Source: Clostridia bacterium (GTDB lineage: Bacteria; Bacillota; Clostridia; Christensenellales; Borkfalkiaceae). Taken from it: DNA of 31,438 bases. Position 1 is the first letter of the stretch. Each line of letters begins with the position of its first letter. The DNA lies in the NCBI GenBank assembly GCA_017505675.1, contig JAFVOV010000067.1, forward strand, positions 1 to 31,438, in the 5' to 3' direction. The position numbers were made by a program, and so were the translations under genes. This document shows, piece after piece, positions 15,987-24,242 of the stretch. The notes beneath the pieces were generated by a model that was not told the origin of the DNA, did not search any database, and saw only the letters and a list, made by a program, of their open reading frames with translations.

Positions 15987-17810
15987 TTATTCAAGCCCTT
16001 TTGCCTTTCTTTTTAATCTAGTTTCGGTGTCTAAAGTTTTCTTTCTTATTCTTATATTTTTAGGAGTAATTTCAAGCATTTCGTCGTCGTTAATAAACTC
16101 CATTGCCTCTTCTAAACTCATAATTTTCGGCGTTTCAAGGCGGAGAGCGTCGTCAGAGCCTGATGCGCGCGTATTAGTTAAGTGTTTTTTCTTACATACG
16201 TTTACGCTAATATCTTCATTTTTCGGACATACGCCAACTACCATACCTTCATAAACTTGAGTGCCTGCGCCGATAAACAGTTGCCCCCTGCCCTGCGCGT
16301 TAAATAGCCCGTAAGTAACCGCTTCGCCCGTTTCAAACGCAACTAAAGAACCTGTCGCCCTGCGTTCAATCTCGCCCTTAAATTCTTCGTATCCGTAGAA
16401 TATGGTATTGAAAACGCCTTCGCCTCTGGTTTCGGTTAAAAACTGACTTTTATATCCAAACAATCCCCTTGCAGGAACTTTAAATTCTAACCTTATTCTG
16501 CTACCGATATTTTCCATTTGTAAAAGTTCGCCTTTTCTAACGCCCATACTAGAGAAAACGCTACCCGTCTTATCTTCAGGAACGTCAACTACTAACCTTT
16601 CCATAGGCTCAAGCATAACGCCGTTTTCTTCTTTGAACATTACTTTAGGCGCGCCTACTTGGAACTCGTAACCTGCGCGGCGCATTGTTTCAATCAAAAT
16701 AGATAAGTGCATTTCACCCCTACCGCAAACCCTATATGAATCAGCGGAATCAGTTTCTTCTACACGCAAAGAAACGTCCTTTAACATTTCCTTAAACAAC
16801 CTATCGCGTAGATGACGCGTAGTTACGAACTTACCTTCTTTACCAGCAAACGGGCTGTCGTTTACGGAAAACAACATCTCAACCGTAGGCTCGGAAATCT
16901 TAACGAACGGCACGGGTTCAACCAACTGCGGAGCGCAAATCGTATCGCCGATAGAAATGTTTTCAAGTCCGCTTACGCACACTATATCGCCTGCTTTAGC
17001 GTCTTCAACGGCAACTCTATTTAACCCTTCTATTTGATAAATGCTAACGAGTTTACCTTTAACTTCTTTACCCGTGATATTATAGTTGCAAGTTTGAACT
17101 TCTTGATTGACGGAAACCTTGCCACGCTCTATTCTACCGATACCTATTCTACCAACGTATTCGTTATAGTCAATAGATGAAACTAACATTTGGAAAGGCC
17201 CATCCATATCCACTTCTTGTGGCTCAAAATGGTTTATTATAGCGTCAAACAAGGGGGTAAGGTCTGTTCCTTGTACCTTGCAGTCGGTACTTGCAGTACC
17301 CGCCCTACCAGAGCAGAAAATAATGGGGCTATCAATTTGGTCGTCACTTGCGTTAAGGTCAAAAAGAAGTTCTAAAATTTCATCTTGAACTTCAGAAAGC
17401 CTTGCGTCCGGGCGGTCAATTTTATTTACTACTATAATAAGTTTATGATTAAGTTCAAGCGCCTTTTGCATAACGAAACGCGTTTGTGGCATAGGGCCTT
17501 CACAAGCGTCTACAAGTACCAAAACGCCGTTTACCATCTTTAAAACACGCTCAACTTCTCCACCGAAGTCTGCGTGACCGGGCGTATCAACTATATTTAT
17601 TTTTACGCCGTTATAAAACGCCGAAGTGTTTTTTGCAAGTATGGTAATTCCGCGTTCTCTTTCCAAATCGCCAGAGTCCATAACCCTATCCATAACGTCT
17701 TGATTTTCACGGAATATTCCGCCTTGTTTTAACATCTCGTTGACAAGCGTGGTTTTACCGTGGTCAACGTGCGCGATAATAGCAACGTTTCTTACGTCAG
17801 TTCTTTTCAA
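15987..17810 (-). CDS. typA: Ribosome-associated GTPase TypA/BipA
   Basis: The 607-residue translational GTPase matches the family's usual length. GTP-binding motifs are clear: P-loop AHVDHGKT (13-20), ERGITI, DTPGHADFGGEVER and NKIDRPDARL. Domains II, III, V and the family-specific C-terminal region follow. TypA binds the ribosome near the elongation-factor site and assists assembly and growth under stress or cold. The start appears to be TTG (17808-17810): the next residues KRTDVRNVAIIAHVDHGK are the standard N-terminus, and an AAGGA ribosome site lies about 11 nt upstream. It is the last gene of a minus-strand operon, 40 nt after the Nudix gene. Confidence 0.96.
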   Translation of the reverse strand: MKRTDVRNVAIIAHVDHGKTTLVNEMLKQGGIFRENQDVMDRVMDSGDLERERGITILAKNTSAFYNGVKINIVDTPGHADFGGEVERVLKMVNGVLVLVDACEGPMPQTRFVMQKALELNHKLIIVVNKIDRPDARLSEVQDEILELLFDLNASDDQIDSPIIFCSGRAGTASTDCKVQGTDLTPLFDAIINHFEPQEVDMDGPFQMLVSSIDYNEYVGRIGIGRIERGKVSVNQEVQTCNYNITGKEVKGKLVSIYQIEGLNRVAVEDAKAGDIVCVSGLENISIGDTICAPQLVEPVPFVKISEPTVEMLFSVNDSPFAGKEGKFVTTRHLRDRLFKEMLKDVSLRVEETDSADSYRVCGRGEMHLSILIETMRRAGYEFQVGAPKVMFKEENGVMLEPMERLVVDVPEDKTGSVFSSMGVRKGELLQMENIGSRIRLEFKVPARGLFGYKSQFLTETRGEGVFNTIFYGYEEFKGEIERRATGSLVAFETGEAVTYGLFNAQGRGQLFIGAGTQVYEGMVVGVCPKNEDISVNVCKKKHLTNTRASGSDDALRLETPKIMSLEEAMEFINDDEMLEITPKNIRIRKKTLDTETRLKRKAKGLE

Positions 17811-17850
17811 AGTTTTGTCCGTCCTTTTAACAAGTTTTCAGCACTTTCCC

Positions 17851-18375
17851 TTATTTTTCAAGGATACTTAAAACCGCAATAATTGTTTTAGCGTCTTTTA
17901 TTATACCCTTATCTATCATTTTTTTTACTTCTTTTTTATCGAACCATTCACCCGTCAAAAATTCGTCTTCATCAAGGTGAACTTTAGTTTCAGTTATCCC
18001 TTCCGCGCGATAAATTCTTATAATCTCATCAGTATACGCAGGCGAAGGATAAACGTCAAATAACTTTATAACCTTATCGGCTTTAACACCGCCTTCTTCT
18101 TCAAGTTCGCGGAGCGCAGTTTGTTCAGGCGTTTCCCCTGCGTTAAGTTTACCCGCTGGGATTTCCCAAATTTCTTCTTTATAAGGATAACGGAATTGCT
18201 TAACGAGCAAGATTTTCCCGTCACGTTCGCAAAGTATCGCGCTACCACCGCTATGTTCTATAACTTCACGCACCGCAGGCTCTCCGTTCGGCAAAACGAT
18301 ATCGTCTTTTCTTAAATTCAAAATTTTGCCTTTATGGATATAAGTTTTTTTAACCGTTTCTTCCTTAAATTGCAT
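17851..18375 (-). CDS. Nudix hydrolase, ADP-ribose pyrophosphatase type
   Basis: The 174-residue protein contains a full Nudix box at about 75-97: GKLNAGE, seven residues, then RELEEEGGV. Its Glu residues bind the catalytic magnesium. The N-terminal strands and VKQFRYPYKEEIWEIPAG resemble the ADP-ribose pyrophosphatase (NudF/YqkG) subgroup, which splits ADP-ribose to AMP and ribose 5-phosphate. The exact substrate is inferred from this resemblance. The gene overlaps the end of the upstream unknown gene by 11 nt and uses an AAAGGA ribosome site inside it. Confidence 0.9.
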   Translation of the reverse strand: MQFKEETVKKTYIHKGKILNLRKDDIVLPNGEPAVREVIEHSGGSAILCERDGKILLVKQFRYPYKEEIWEIPAGKLNAGETPEQTALRELEEEGGVKADKVIKLFDVYPSPAYTDEIIRIYRAEGITETKVHLDEDEFLTGEWFDKKEVKKMIDKGIIKDAKTIIAVLSILEK

Positions 18376-19171
18376 TTACAATATCCTTTAAATATTTTGA
18401 AATCTTTTTAACCCTACCCCAAAAGGTTAAACGGTGCGCTATAGCAAGGTATCTATACGCAACGAAAGCGTATTCAATCGCATCTTTATCTTCGCTTTCA
18501 ATAACGTTTGCAAGCATGTCTATAACCAAAAGAACGTCGTTTTTATCTTTAAGTTTGCCGTTTCTAACCTTTTGCTTATCTTCAACCAAAAGTTCTTTTA
18601 TAGCCTTTACGCTTACGCCGTAGGTTTTTTCAAGCAATTCTTTTTCTTTAGCGTCGCGCTCTTCTTTTTCCGCTCTTTCTTTTTCACGCTTTTTTTCTTC
18701 TTCGTTAAGCGCTTCAACGGGGTCTTGAAGTTTGCCGTCAATAACGCTTTCCATAAGCATTTTAACGGTGTTCTTAAAGGGTTTAATCATACCCGTAATA
18801 AAAGCGTCGTACCCGGAAGCGAAACTGCCGTCAACGTAAAAATATTTGGTGATAAATTCACTCATATTTATTCTTTTAGCATCAATATCAATAAGCGTTG
18901 CAAAGATAAACGCAAGCAACTCTCTTGAATTTGGTGGCAAAACGAATTCGCCTTTATCTGCAGATAAAAATTGACTTTTAACCAAATACTTCTTTTGCGC
19001 GCCCGCATAATCAAAATCCGTTAAGCAGTTTTTAAATAAAGCAAGTAGCGTATTAGAAAGCGCTATGGTTTTAAGTAAGTTTGCAATTTTTACGTCCGCA
19101 ATAATATATTTTGAATCAATAAGTTCTTCAGCGCGTTCTAAAAACGCGGTGAGTTCTTCATATTTTGTCAA
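18365..19171 (-). CDS. Uncharacterised protein with a charged coiled-coil segment
   Basis: The 268-residue protein was not recognised. It has helical N- and C-terminal parts separated by a highly charged Glu/Lys segment (about 152-180, for example EEEKKREKERAEKEERDAKE) predicted as coiled coil. No signal peptide is evident, and there is no clear membrane helix. The start is a TTG at 19171: GGAGG lies 8 nt upstream and no in-frame ATG is nearby. An extended -10 promoter is about 40 nt upstream. It is the first gene of the operon with the Nudix hydrolase and typA and overlaps the Nudix gene, so a housekeeping role is plausible but unproven. Confidence 0.8.
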   Translation of the reverse strand: MTKYEELTAFLERAEELIDSKYIIADVKIANLLKTIALSNTLLALFKNCLTDFDYAGAQKKYLVKSQFLSADKGEFVLPPNSRELLAFIFATLIDIDAKRINMSEFITKYFYVDGSFASGYDAFITGMIKPFKNTVKMLMESVIDGKLQDPVEALNEEEKKREKERAEKEERDAKEKELLEKTYGVSVKAIKELLVEDKQKVRNGKLKDKNDVLLVIDMLANVIESEDKDAIEYAFVAYRYLAIAHRLTFWGRVKKISKYLKDIVNAI

Positions 19172-19211
19172 AACAGTTTCCTCCGTTTAATATCAAAATA
19201 AATCTCTACTA

Positions 19212-19220
19212 ATTATATCA
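19212..19220 (-). promoter_or_regulatory. Extended -10 promoter of the unknown-Nudix-typA operon
   Basis: The minus strand reads TGATATAAT (19220-19212), a perfect TGn-TATAAT extended -10 with only a weak -35 upstream. The transcript would start about 35 nt before the TTG start codon. Confidence 0.6.
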
Positions 19221-19280
19221 TACTTTTTTGACTTTATAAACTTATTTTGTCACTTTTTTACAATTTTTTCAGTAAAGTTC

Positions 19281-19308
19281 TTTACAAATTTTATTTTTGT
19301 GGTATAAT
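19281..19308 (+). promoter_or_regulatory. Sigma-A promoter of the DUF4364 gene
   Basis: TTTACA (19281-19286), a 16-bp spacer, then TATAAT (19303-19308), ending 30 nt before the ATG at 19339. A GGAG ribosome site lies in between. Confidence 0.65.
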
Positions 19309-19338
19309 AAAAAACAGTAATATGGAGATTTTTGGTTT

Positions 19339-19863
19339 ATGCAGGTAAAAGGGGATTCGTCACTAAACAAGTTAATACTCCTTTTCGTCTTTGACAAAAT
19401 GGAAGTACCGCTGTCAGAAAACACGGTGCTTGATATGTGTTGCTCGTCAAACAACTGGCTTGCGTATATGGACTGCCAACCCATATTAAACCAACTTTTA
19501 GAATGCGGATGGATTTATAATATAGGCAACAGCGGTGAACCGCTTTACACCATCACCCCCGACGGGCGTATATGCCTTGCTAACTTTTTTATAAATATCC
19601 CCGCGTCTACCCGTGAAGAAATTTCTTTATTTATTAAAGTCAACCGCGCAAAATACCGCAGAAAGCAAGAGTGCGTTGCAGACTATTTTATGAATAAAGA
19701 CGGAACTTATACCGTATATTTAAAAATCATTGAACCCGCCCAACCCGTTTTGGAATTAAAATTAGTTGTTCCAAACAGGCAAATCGCCAAAGATATTTAT
19801 AAAAAGTGGGGCGAAAAAGCGCCGGACGTATACCGCAATATTTATGAAAATTTAGTAGATTAG
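19339..19863 (+). CDS. DUF4364 family protein
   Basis: The 174-residue soluble protein matches the Clostridia-specific DUF4364 family in length and pattern. An N-terminal winged-helix-like part (LNKLILLFVFDKMEVPLSEN, then LNQLLECGWIYNIG and PLYTITPDGRICLANF) is followed by a beta-rich C-terminal half. The N-terminus suggests a DNA-binding regulator, although the family has no established function. It is followed after 20 nt by the TSCPD gene, probably in one transcript, and a terminator closes the pair. Confidence 0.88.
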   Translation: MQVKGDSSLNKLILLFVFDKMEVPLSENTVLDMCCSSNNWLAYMDCQPILNQLLECGWIYNIGNSGEPLYTITPDGRICLANFFINIPASTREEISLFIKVNRAKYRRKQECVADYFMNKDGTYTVYLKIIEPAQPVLELKLVVPNRQIAKDIYKKWGEKAPDVYRNIYENLVD

Positions 19864-19883
19864 TTTTATTAGGAGATATTTAA

Positions 19884-20159
19884 ATGCAAACTTACATGAC
19901 CAGAGGAACTTGCTCAAGACAAATTTTATTTGACGTAACCGAAAACGATACCGTTACAAACGTTAAATTTATAGGCGGATGTAGTGGAAACCTTCAAGCA
20001 GTTGCAAGGTTAGTTGACGGAAAACATATTGACGAAGTTATTTCTACCCTTAAAGGAATTAAATGCAGAAGTAACACTTCTTGTGGCGACCAACTTGCTA
20101 TCGCGCTTGAAAATTATAAACAAAAAAAGAATTCCCCTGAAACTGAAAAGAAAAAATAA
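19884..20159 (+). CDS. TSCPD domain protein (TIGR03905 family)
   Basis: The 91-residue protein is a single TSCPD domain: RGTCSRQI near the start, FIGGCSGNLQAVARLVDGKH in the middle, and GIKCRSNTSCGDQLAIALE at the end. This domain also occurs at the C-terminus of some ribonucleotide reductases, and stand-alone copies are common in Clostridia. The conserved cysteines (C11, C31, C70, C75 region) suggest metal or nucleotide binding, but the function is not established. The ribosome site is AGGAG. Confidence 0.9.
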   Translation: MQTYMTRGTCSRQILFDVTENDTVTNVKFIGGCSGNLQAVARLVDGKHIDEVISTLKGIKCRSNTSCGDQLAIALENYKQKKNSPETEKKK

Positions 20160-20166
20160 ACTATTT

Positions 20167-20192
20167 AAGCAACTTTTTTAGTTGCTTTTTGT
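20167..20192 (+). terminator. Intrinsic terminator after the TSCPD gene
   Basis: AAGCAAC (20167-20173) and GTTGCTT (20181-20187) flank a 7-nt T-rich loop and run into a T-rich tract. Confidence 0.85.
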
Positions 20193-20218
20193 TTTATATA
20201 AATTAAATAGGTAAAATT

Positions 20219-21223
20219 ATGAAAAAATATTTATTGCCAAAATCAGGTAACTTTTACAAAGCCAACTTACATTGCCACACTAATATTTCCGACGGTATGC
20301 TTTCCCCCGAACAAGTTAAAAAACTTTACGCGGATAACGGATATTCTATCGTTGCGTTTACCGACCACGACGTATTTTTAACGCATAACGATTTAACTGA
20401 CGAAAACTTTCTTGCGCTCAACGGTTACGAATGGGAAATTTACGAAAATTATCCTACTAAAAATTACTATAATAGAACTTTCCACGCTTGCCTTATTGCT
20501 AAAAACGATAAGTTAAACACGCCCGTTTTATTTCACCGTGAAAAGTATTTTATCGGTAACGGCGTTAAATACGTTGAGCAAATAAATTACGATAAAACCT
20601 TACCAGATTACGAGCGCGAATATAGCGCAGAATGCGCAAACACCTTATTTAAAGAAGCAAAAAAAGCAGGCTTTTTCACTACTTATAATCACCCCACTTG
20701 GTCTGGCGAAACTTACCGCGAATATATGAATTATATCGGTATGGACGCAATGGAAATTTACAACTGCGACTGCAATATGGTTGGTTTTGACGAATATAAT
20801 CCGCGCGTATACGAAGATATGCTACGCGATGGTAAACGCATTTTTTGCATTGCCGCAGACGATAACCACAACAAAATTAACGATATGGGCGGATTTATTA
20901 TGCTTAAAAGTGATAAACTTGATTATCAAAGCGTTATAAATTCACTCGTAAACGGATATTTTTATTCTTCTAACGGTCCGTTAATAAAAGAACTTTATCT
21001 TGATGGCGACACTTTACATATAACCACCGCTCCCGTAAGCACCATTACCCTAACAAACGCAATAAGGCGCGGAACAATAATACGCGCAAAAGACGGCGAA
21101 CAAGTTACCGAAGCGCAATTTAAAGTTTCAAAAGAAGATAAATTTATTCGCATAACGATTAAAGATAAAAACGGTAAATTCGCTTGTACGAACGCTTATT
21201 TCATGGACGAATTACTAAAATAA
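20219..21223 (+). CDS. PHP-domain phosphoesterase
   Basis: The 334-residue protein starts with a PHP metal-binding domain. It shows HCHTNISDG (His18, His20, Asp25), AFTDHD (Asp49, His50), a later YNHPTW and a final AADDNHN, which together bind the metal cluster of this hydrolase superfamily. Members hydrolyse phosphate esters such as histidinol phosphate or nucleotides; the exact substrate cannot be told. The C-terminal 100 residues are beta-rich. It lies between two terminators, so it is probably transcribed alone. Confidence 0.87.
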   Translation: MKKYLLPKSGNFYKANLHCHTNISDGMLSPEQVKKLYADNGYSIVAFTDHDVFLTHNDLTDENFLALNGYEWEIYENYPTKNYYNRTFHACLIAKNDKLNTPVLFHREKYFIGNGVKYVEQINYDKTLPDYEREYSAECANTLFKEAKKAGFFTTYNHPTWSGETYREYMNYIGMDAMEIYNCDCNMVGFDEYNPRVYEDMLRDGKRIFCIAADDNHNKINDMGGFIMLKSDKLDYQSVINSLVNGYFYSSNGPLIKELYLDGDTLHITTAPVSTITLTNAIRRGTIIRAKDGEQVTEAQFKVSKEDKFIRITIKDKNGKFACTNAYFMDELLK

Positions 21224-21243
21224 AAATAGTATTAAAAATAAAT

Positions 21244-21275
21244 AACCGCCACGCTAAATATCGTGGCGGTTTTAT
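21244..21275. terminator. Bidirectional terminator between the PHP gene and dtd
   Basis: AACCGCCACG (21244-21253) and CGTGGCGGTT (21262-21271) form a perfect 10-bp stem with an 8-nt loop, and T-rich tracts follow on both strands. Confidence 0.9.
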
Positions 21276-21278
21276 TAT

Positions 21279-21722
21279 TTACATATCTTTTTCTAAAATA
21301 ACGGTAAAAGGTCCGTCGTTAATTTGGTTTATCTTCATATCTGCGCCAAAAACGCCCTTTTTAACCGTTAAACCTTGCTTAATAAGCCCTTCTAAAACGT
21401 ATTCGTAAAGTTCGTTTGCCTTATCAGGCGCTTCAGCAGATAAAAAATCCGGGCGGTTACCGTGCGAAGTATTAGCGTAAAGCGTGAACTGCGAAACGAG
21501 CAGAATTTCGCCATTAGTATCAACTATGGATTTATTTATCTTGCAGTTTTCATCTTCACAGATGCGGAGTGGCGGAATTTTTTTAATAAAGTAATCAGCC
21601 GTTTCTTTGGTATCGCCTTTTTTTACGCCTAAAAATATAACGTAGCCCTGCCCTATTTCAGAAATAAGTTTACCGTCAACTTTTAAATCTGCGCTTAAAA
21701 CGCGCTGTATAACTGCTTTCAT
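21279..21722 (-). CDS. dtd: D-aminoacyl-tRNA deacylase
   Basis: The 147-residue enzyme removes D-amino acids wrongly attached to tRNA, a cytosolic quality-control step. The hallmark SQFTLYA (77-83) and the NDGPFT motif (135-140, equivalent to the cross-subunit GP motif) are both present, and length and N-terminus (MKAVIQRV) are typical. The ribosome site is AAAGGAG. Its promoter shares its -35 region with that of the divergent activase gene. Confidence 0.96.
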   Translation of the reverse strand: MKAVIQRVLSADLKVDGKLISEIGQGYVIFLGVKKGDTKETADYFIKKIPPLRICEDENCKINKSIVDTNGEILLVSQFTLYANTSHGNRPDFLSAEAPDKANELYEYVLEGLIKQGLTVKKGVFGADMKINQINDGPFTVILEKDM

Positions 21723-21745
21723 AAATTCTCCTTTTAAGTACAGTT

Positions 21746-21774
21746 ATCATATCATAATTTAAATTATTTGACAA
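21746..21774 (-). promoter_or_regulatory. dtd promoter
   Basis: On the minus strand, TTGTCA (21774-21769), a 17-bp spacer, then TATGAT (21751-21746). The -35 overlaps the -35 of the plus-strand activase promoter almost completely. Confidence 0.7.
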
Positions 21775-21796
21775 GCAAATATTAAACGGGTATAAT
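21768..21796 (+). promoter_or_regulatory. Consensus sigma-A promoter of the NrdG-type activase
   Basis: TTGACA (21768-21773), a 17-bp spacer, then TATAAT (21791-21796): a perfect consensus, 21 bp before the ATG at 21818. Confidence 0.88.
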
Positions 21797-21817
21797 ATTT
21801 ATTATAAGGAGAACGTT

Positions 21818-22519
21818 ATGGAAATTTTGGGTTTAGAAAAAATGTCGCTCGTCGATTACGACGGTTTAGTGGCTGCAACGGTATTTACCGGCGGATGCAA
21901 TTTTAAATGCCCGTTTTGCCACAATTCGCCGCTCGTTTTAGACTTTAAAACCCTACCTTCTATCCCCGAAAGCGAAGTTCTATCTTACCTAAAAAAGAGA
22001 ACAGGGATAATTGACGGCGTTTGCATTTCCGGCGGAGAGCCTACCCTTCAAAAAGATTTACCCGCGTTTATCGAAAAAATAAAAGCGCTAAAACTAAAAG
22101 TTAAACTAGACACTAACGGCACAGCGCCCGATTTAATTAAGACGTTAAACGAAAACGGGCTTGTTGATTATTTTGCAATGGATATAAAAAACGATAGAGC
22201 GTCTTACGCAAAGATTATCGGGTTTAATCAATACGATACTTTAAAGGTTGAAAAATCAGTAGATTACTTTTTAACCGCAAAAGTTGACTATGAGTTTAGA
22301 ACCACTCTTATAAACGAATATCACAAAAAGGAAAACGCTACTTTAATAGGCGAATGGATTAGTGGCGCTAAAAAATATTTCTTACAAAAATTTAAAGACG
22401 GCGGAAGTTGTATTATATCCGGCTTAACCGCAGTTGACGACAATACCGCTTTAGAGTTTTTACAAATAATAAAACAAGCTATTCCAAACGTAAAATTACG
22501 CGGATACGATATTACTTGA
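21818..22519 (+). CDS. nrdG: Anaerobic ribonucleotide reductase activating protein (radical SAM, NrdG type)
   Basis: The 233-residue radical-SAM enzyme has the cluster motif C-N-F-K-C-P-F-C (Cys27, Cys31, Cys34), then ISGGEPTL and LKLDTNGT-like strands. The N-terminus MEILGLEKMSLVDYDGLVA matches the TIGR02495 activase branch. It would use S-adenosylmethionine and an iron-sulphur cluster to place the glycyl radical on the class III ribonucleotide reductase. The likely partner, the reductase encoded at 29697-31438, is about 7 kb away rather than adjacent. Assignment as NrdG rather than another glycyl-radical activase is probable but not certain. The promoter is perfect consensus and the ribosome site AAGGAGA. 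Confidence 0.87.
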   Translation: MEILGLEKMSLVDYDGLVAATVFTGGCNFKCPFCHNSPLVLDFKTLPSIPESEVLSYLKKRTGIIDGVCISGGEPTLQKDLPAFIEKIKALKLKVKLDTNGTAPDLIKTLNENGLVDYFAMDIKNDRASYAKIIGFNQYDTLKVEKSVDYFLTAKVDYEFRTTLINEYHKKENATLIGEWISGAKKYFLQKFKDGGSCIISGLTAVDDNTALEFLQIIKQAIPNVKLRGYDIT

Positions 22520-22571
22520 TTAAACTATAGATAAAAAATTTAAATTATACCGTTTAATTTTGATATTTGCA

Positions 22572-22600
22572 TTGACTTTATAAACGGATAATGATATAAT
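22572..22600 (+). promoter_or_regulatory. Promoter of the SCIFF peptide
   Basis: TTGACT (22572-22577), a 17-bp spacer ending TGA, then TATAAT (22595-22600): a near-consensus promoter with an extended -10, upstream of GGAGG at 22626-22630. Confidence 0.85.
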
Positions 22601-22639
22601 AAATTAAAATAATCACTAAAATTACGGAGGTTACCCCAA

Positions 22640-22792
22640 ATGAAACATATTGAAACTATTGAAACCCGCAACCTTTGCGAAAGCGCTAAAAACGGTGGCT
22701 GTGGCGAATGCCAAACTTCTTGTCAGTCTGCTTGCAAGACCAGTTGTGGTATCGCAAATCAGCAATGTGAAAACGCTAAAGAAAGCGAATAA
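22640..22792 (+). CDS. SCIFF peptide (six-cysteines-in-forty-five ranthipeptide precursor)
   Basis: This 50-residue gene starts MKHIETIET and carries the signature core CGECQTSCQSACKTSCG, then a final Cys43. The cysteines are C21, C24, C28, C32, C36 and C43, plus an extra C13 in the leader-side region. SCIFF precursors occur across Clostridia and are cross-linked by a partner radical-SAM enzyme into thioether (ranthipeptide) products, as shown for the CteA/CteB pair. The GGAGG ribosome site is 9 nt upstream. The maturase is encoded just after an intrinsic terminator. The biological role of the product is not settled. Confidence 0.95.
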   Translation: MKHIETIETRNLCESAKNGGCGECQTSCQSACKTSCGIANQQCENAKESE

Positions 22793-22809
22793 GAAAATGC
22801 TGAAAAATT

Positions 22810-22837
22810 ATACCGCCTGATAAAGGCGGTATTTTTA
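22810..22837 (+). terminator. Intrinsic terminator between the SCIFF precursor and maturase
   Basis: ATACCGCC (22810-22817) and GGCGGTAT (22825-22832) form an 8-bp stem with a 7-nt loop, followed by TTTTATT. Partial read-through would give more precursor than enzyme. Confidence 0.85.
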
Positions 22838-22856
22838 TTCACAAAGGAGCAATTTA

Positions 22857-24242
22857 ATGGTACATCAATATCAACTTGGCGGTTATAATATAGTTTTAGA
22901 TATTTGTTCGGGCGCAGTTCACGTTGTTGACGAAGTCGCTTACGATATAATTTCCGTTTACGAAAAATGCGATAAAGACGCGGTCTTAAAAGACATAAAA
23001 GCAAAATACTCTAACCGCGCGGATATAACTGACGCCGATATTGAAGAATGTTATCTTCAGGTTGAAGATTTAGTAAAAAAAGGCAAACTCTTTTCCCCTG
23101 ACGTTTTCGAGCCTATGGCAGGTAAACTTAAAGAAAAAACAGCCGGCGTTATTAAGGCGCTTTGCTTACACGTTGCGCACACCTGCAACCTTAACTGCTC
23201 GTATTGCTTTGCAAGCCAAGGTAAGTACCACGGCGAACGCGCCGTTATGAGTTATGAAGTTGGAAAAAGAGCGCTTGATTTTTTAGTTGAAAATTCTGGT
23301 TCTAGACGCAATTTAGAAGTTGACTTTTTCGGTGGCGAACCGCTTATGAATTTTGACGTGGTTAAAAAACTAGTTGCATACGCGCGTAGCATTGAAAAAG
23401 AAAAGAATAAAAACTTCCGCTTTACCCTTACCACTAACGGCGTGCTTATTGATGATGACGTTATAGATTTTGCAAATAAGGAAATGAGTAACGTAGTTTT
23501 ATCACTTGACGGTAGAAAGGAAATTCACGATAAGTTTAGGGTTGATTACGCTGGTAACGGCAGTTGGGAAAAAATAGTGCCTAAATTCCAAAAATTAGTT
23601 GAAGCGCGTGGCGGTAAAAATTACTATATGCGCGGAACTTTCACTCACTCTAACCCCGACTTTTTAGAAGATATAAAAGTAATGCTCGATTTAGGGTTTA
23701 ACGAATTAAGTATGGAACCCGTAGTTTGCGCGGCAGGCGACCCTGGTGAACTAACTGAAAAAGACTTGCCCGTCGTTTTAGAGCAGTATGAAAAACTTGC
23801 CGAACTTATGATAGAAAAAGATAAAGAAGGTAAGCCTTTTACTTTTTACCATTATATGATAGATTTAACGGGCGGTCCTTGCATATATAAGCGCATATCC
23901 GGTTGTGGCTCTGGTACGGAATATATGGCTGTTACCCCTTGGGGCGACCTTTACCCCTGCCACCAGTTCGTCGGTGATGAAAAATTTAAGTTAGGCGATA
24001 TTTATTCAGGTGTAACCAACACCAAAATTCAAAAAGAATTTGCAGACTGCAACGTATACGCGCGCCCCGACTGCAAAGACTGCTGGGCAAAACTTTACTG
24101 CTCGGGCGGATGCGCTGCAAACGCTTATCACGCAACGGGCTCTGTTAAAGGCGTATATAAATACGGTTGCGAACTTTTCAGAAAGAGAATGGAATGCGCC
24201 ATTATGGTTGCAATTTCCAGGGCTCTTAACGGTAAAAAATAA
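22857..24242 (+). CDS. SCIFF maturase, radical SAM/SPASM thioether-forming enzyme
   Basis: The 461-residue enzyme has three parts. An N-terminal peptide-binding region (1-90) is of the RRE type expected for precursor recognition. A radical-SAM core follows with C-N-L-N-C-S-Y-C (Cys110, Cys114, Cys117) and FFGGEPLMNF. The C-terminal SPASM region carries many cysteines (GCGSGTEYMAVTPWGDLYPC, CKDCWAKLYCSGGCAANAYH) for auxiliary iron-sulphur clusters. It would form sulphur-to-carbon bonds on the SCIFF peptide encoded just upstream, as CteB does. The ribosome site AAAGGAGC follows the intergenic terminator. The stop codon overlaps the next start codon by one base (TAATG), so the downstream gene is translationally coupled. 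Confidence 0.95.
   Translation: MVHQYQLGGYNIVLDICSGAVHVVDEVAYDIISVYEKCDKDAVLKDIKAKYSNRADITDADIEECYLQVEDLVKKGKLFSPDVFEPMAGKLKEKTAGVIKALCLHVAHTCNLNCSYCFASQGKYHGERAVMSYEVGKRALDFLVENSGSRRNLEVDFFGGEPLMNFDVVKKLVAYARSIEKEKNKNFRFTLTTNGVLIDDDVIDFANKEMSNVVLSLDGRKEIHDKFRVDYAGNGSWEKIVPKFQKLVEARGGKNYYMRGTFTHSNPDFLEDIKVMLDLGFNELSMEPVVCAAGDPGELTEKDLPVVLEQYEKLAELMIEKDKEGKPFTFYHYMIDLTGGPCIYKRISGCGSGTEYMAVTPWGDLYPCHQFVGDEKFKLGDIYSGVTNTKIQKEFADCNVYARPDCKDCWAKLYCSGGCAANAYHATGSVKGVYKYGCELFRKRMECAIMVAISRALNGKK

Noticed and set aside
18434..18928. 164-residue plus-strand open frame rich in Phe
   Set aside because: It is the reverse complement of the charged Lys/Glu coiled-coil segment of the real gene on the other strand.
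22520..22571. Possible terminator after the activase gene
   Set aside because: Only a weak AT-only stem is visible, with no T-run directly after it.
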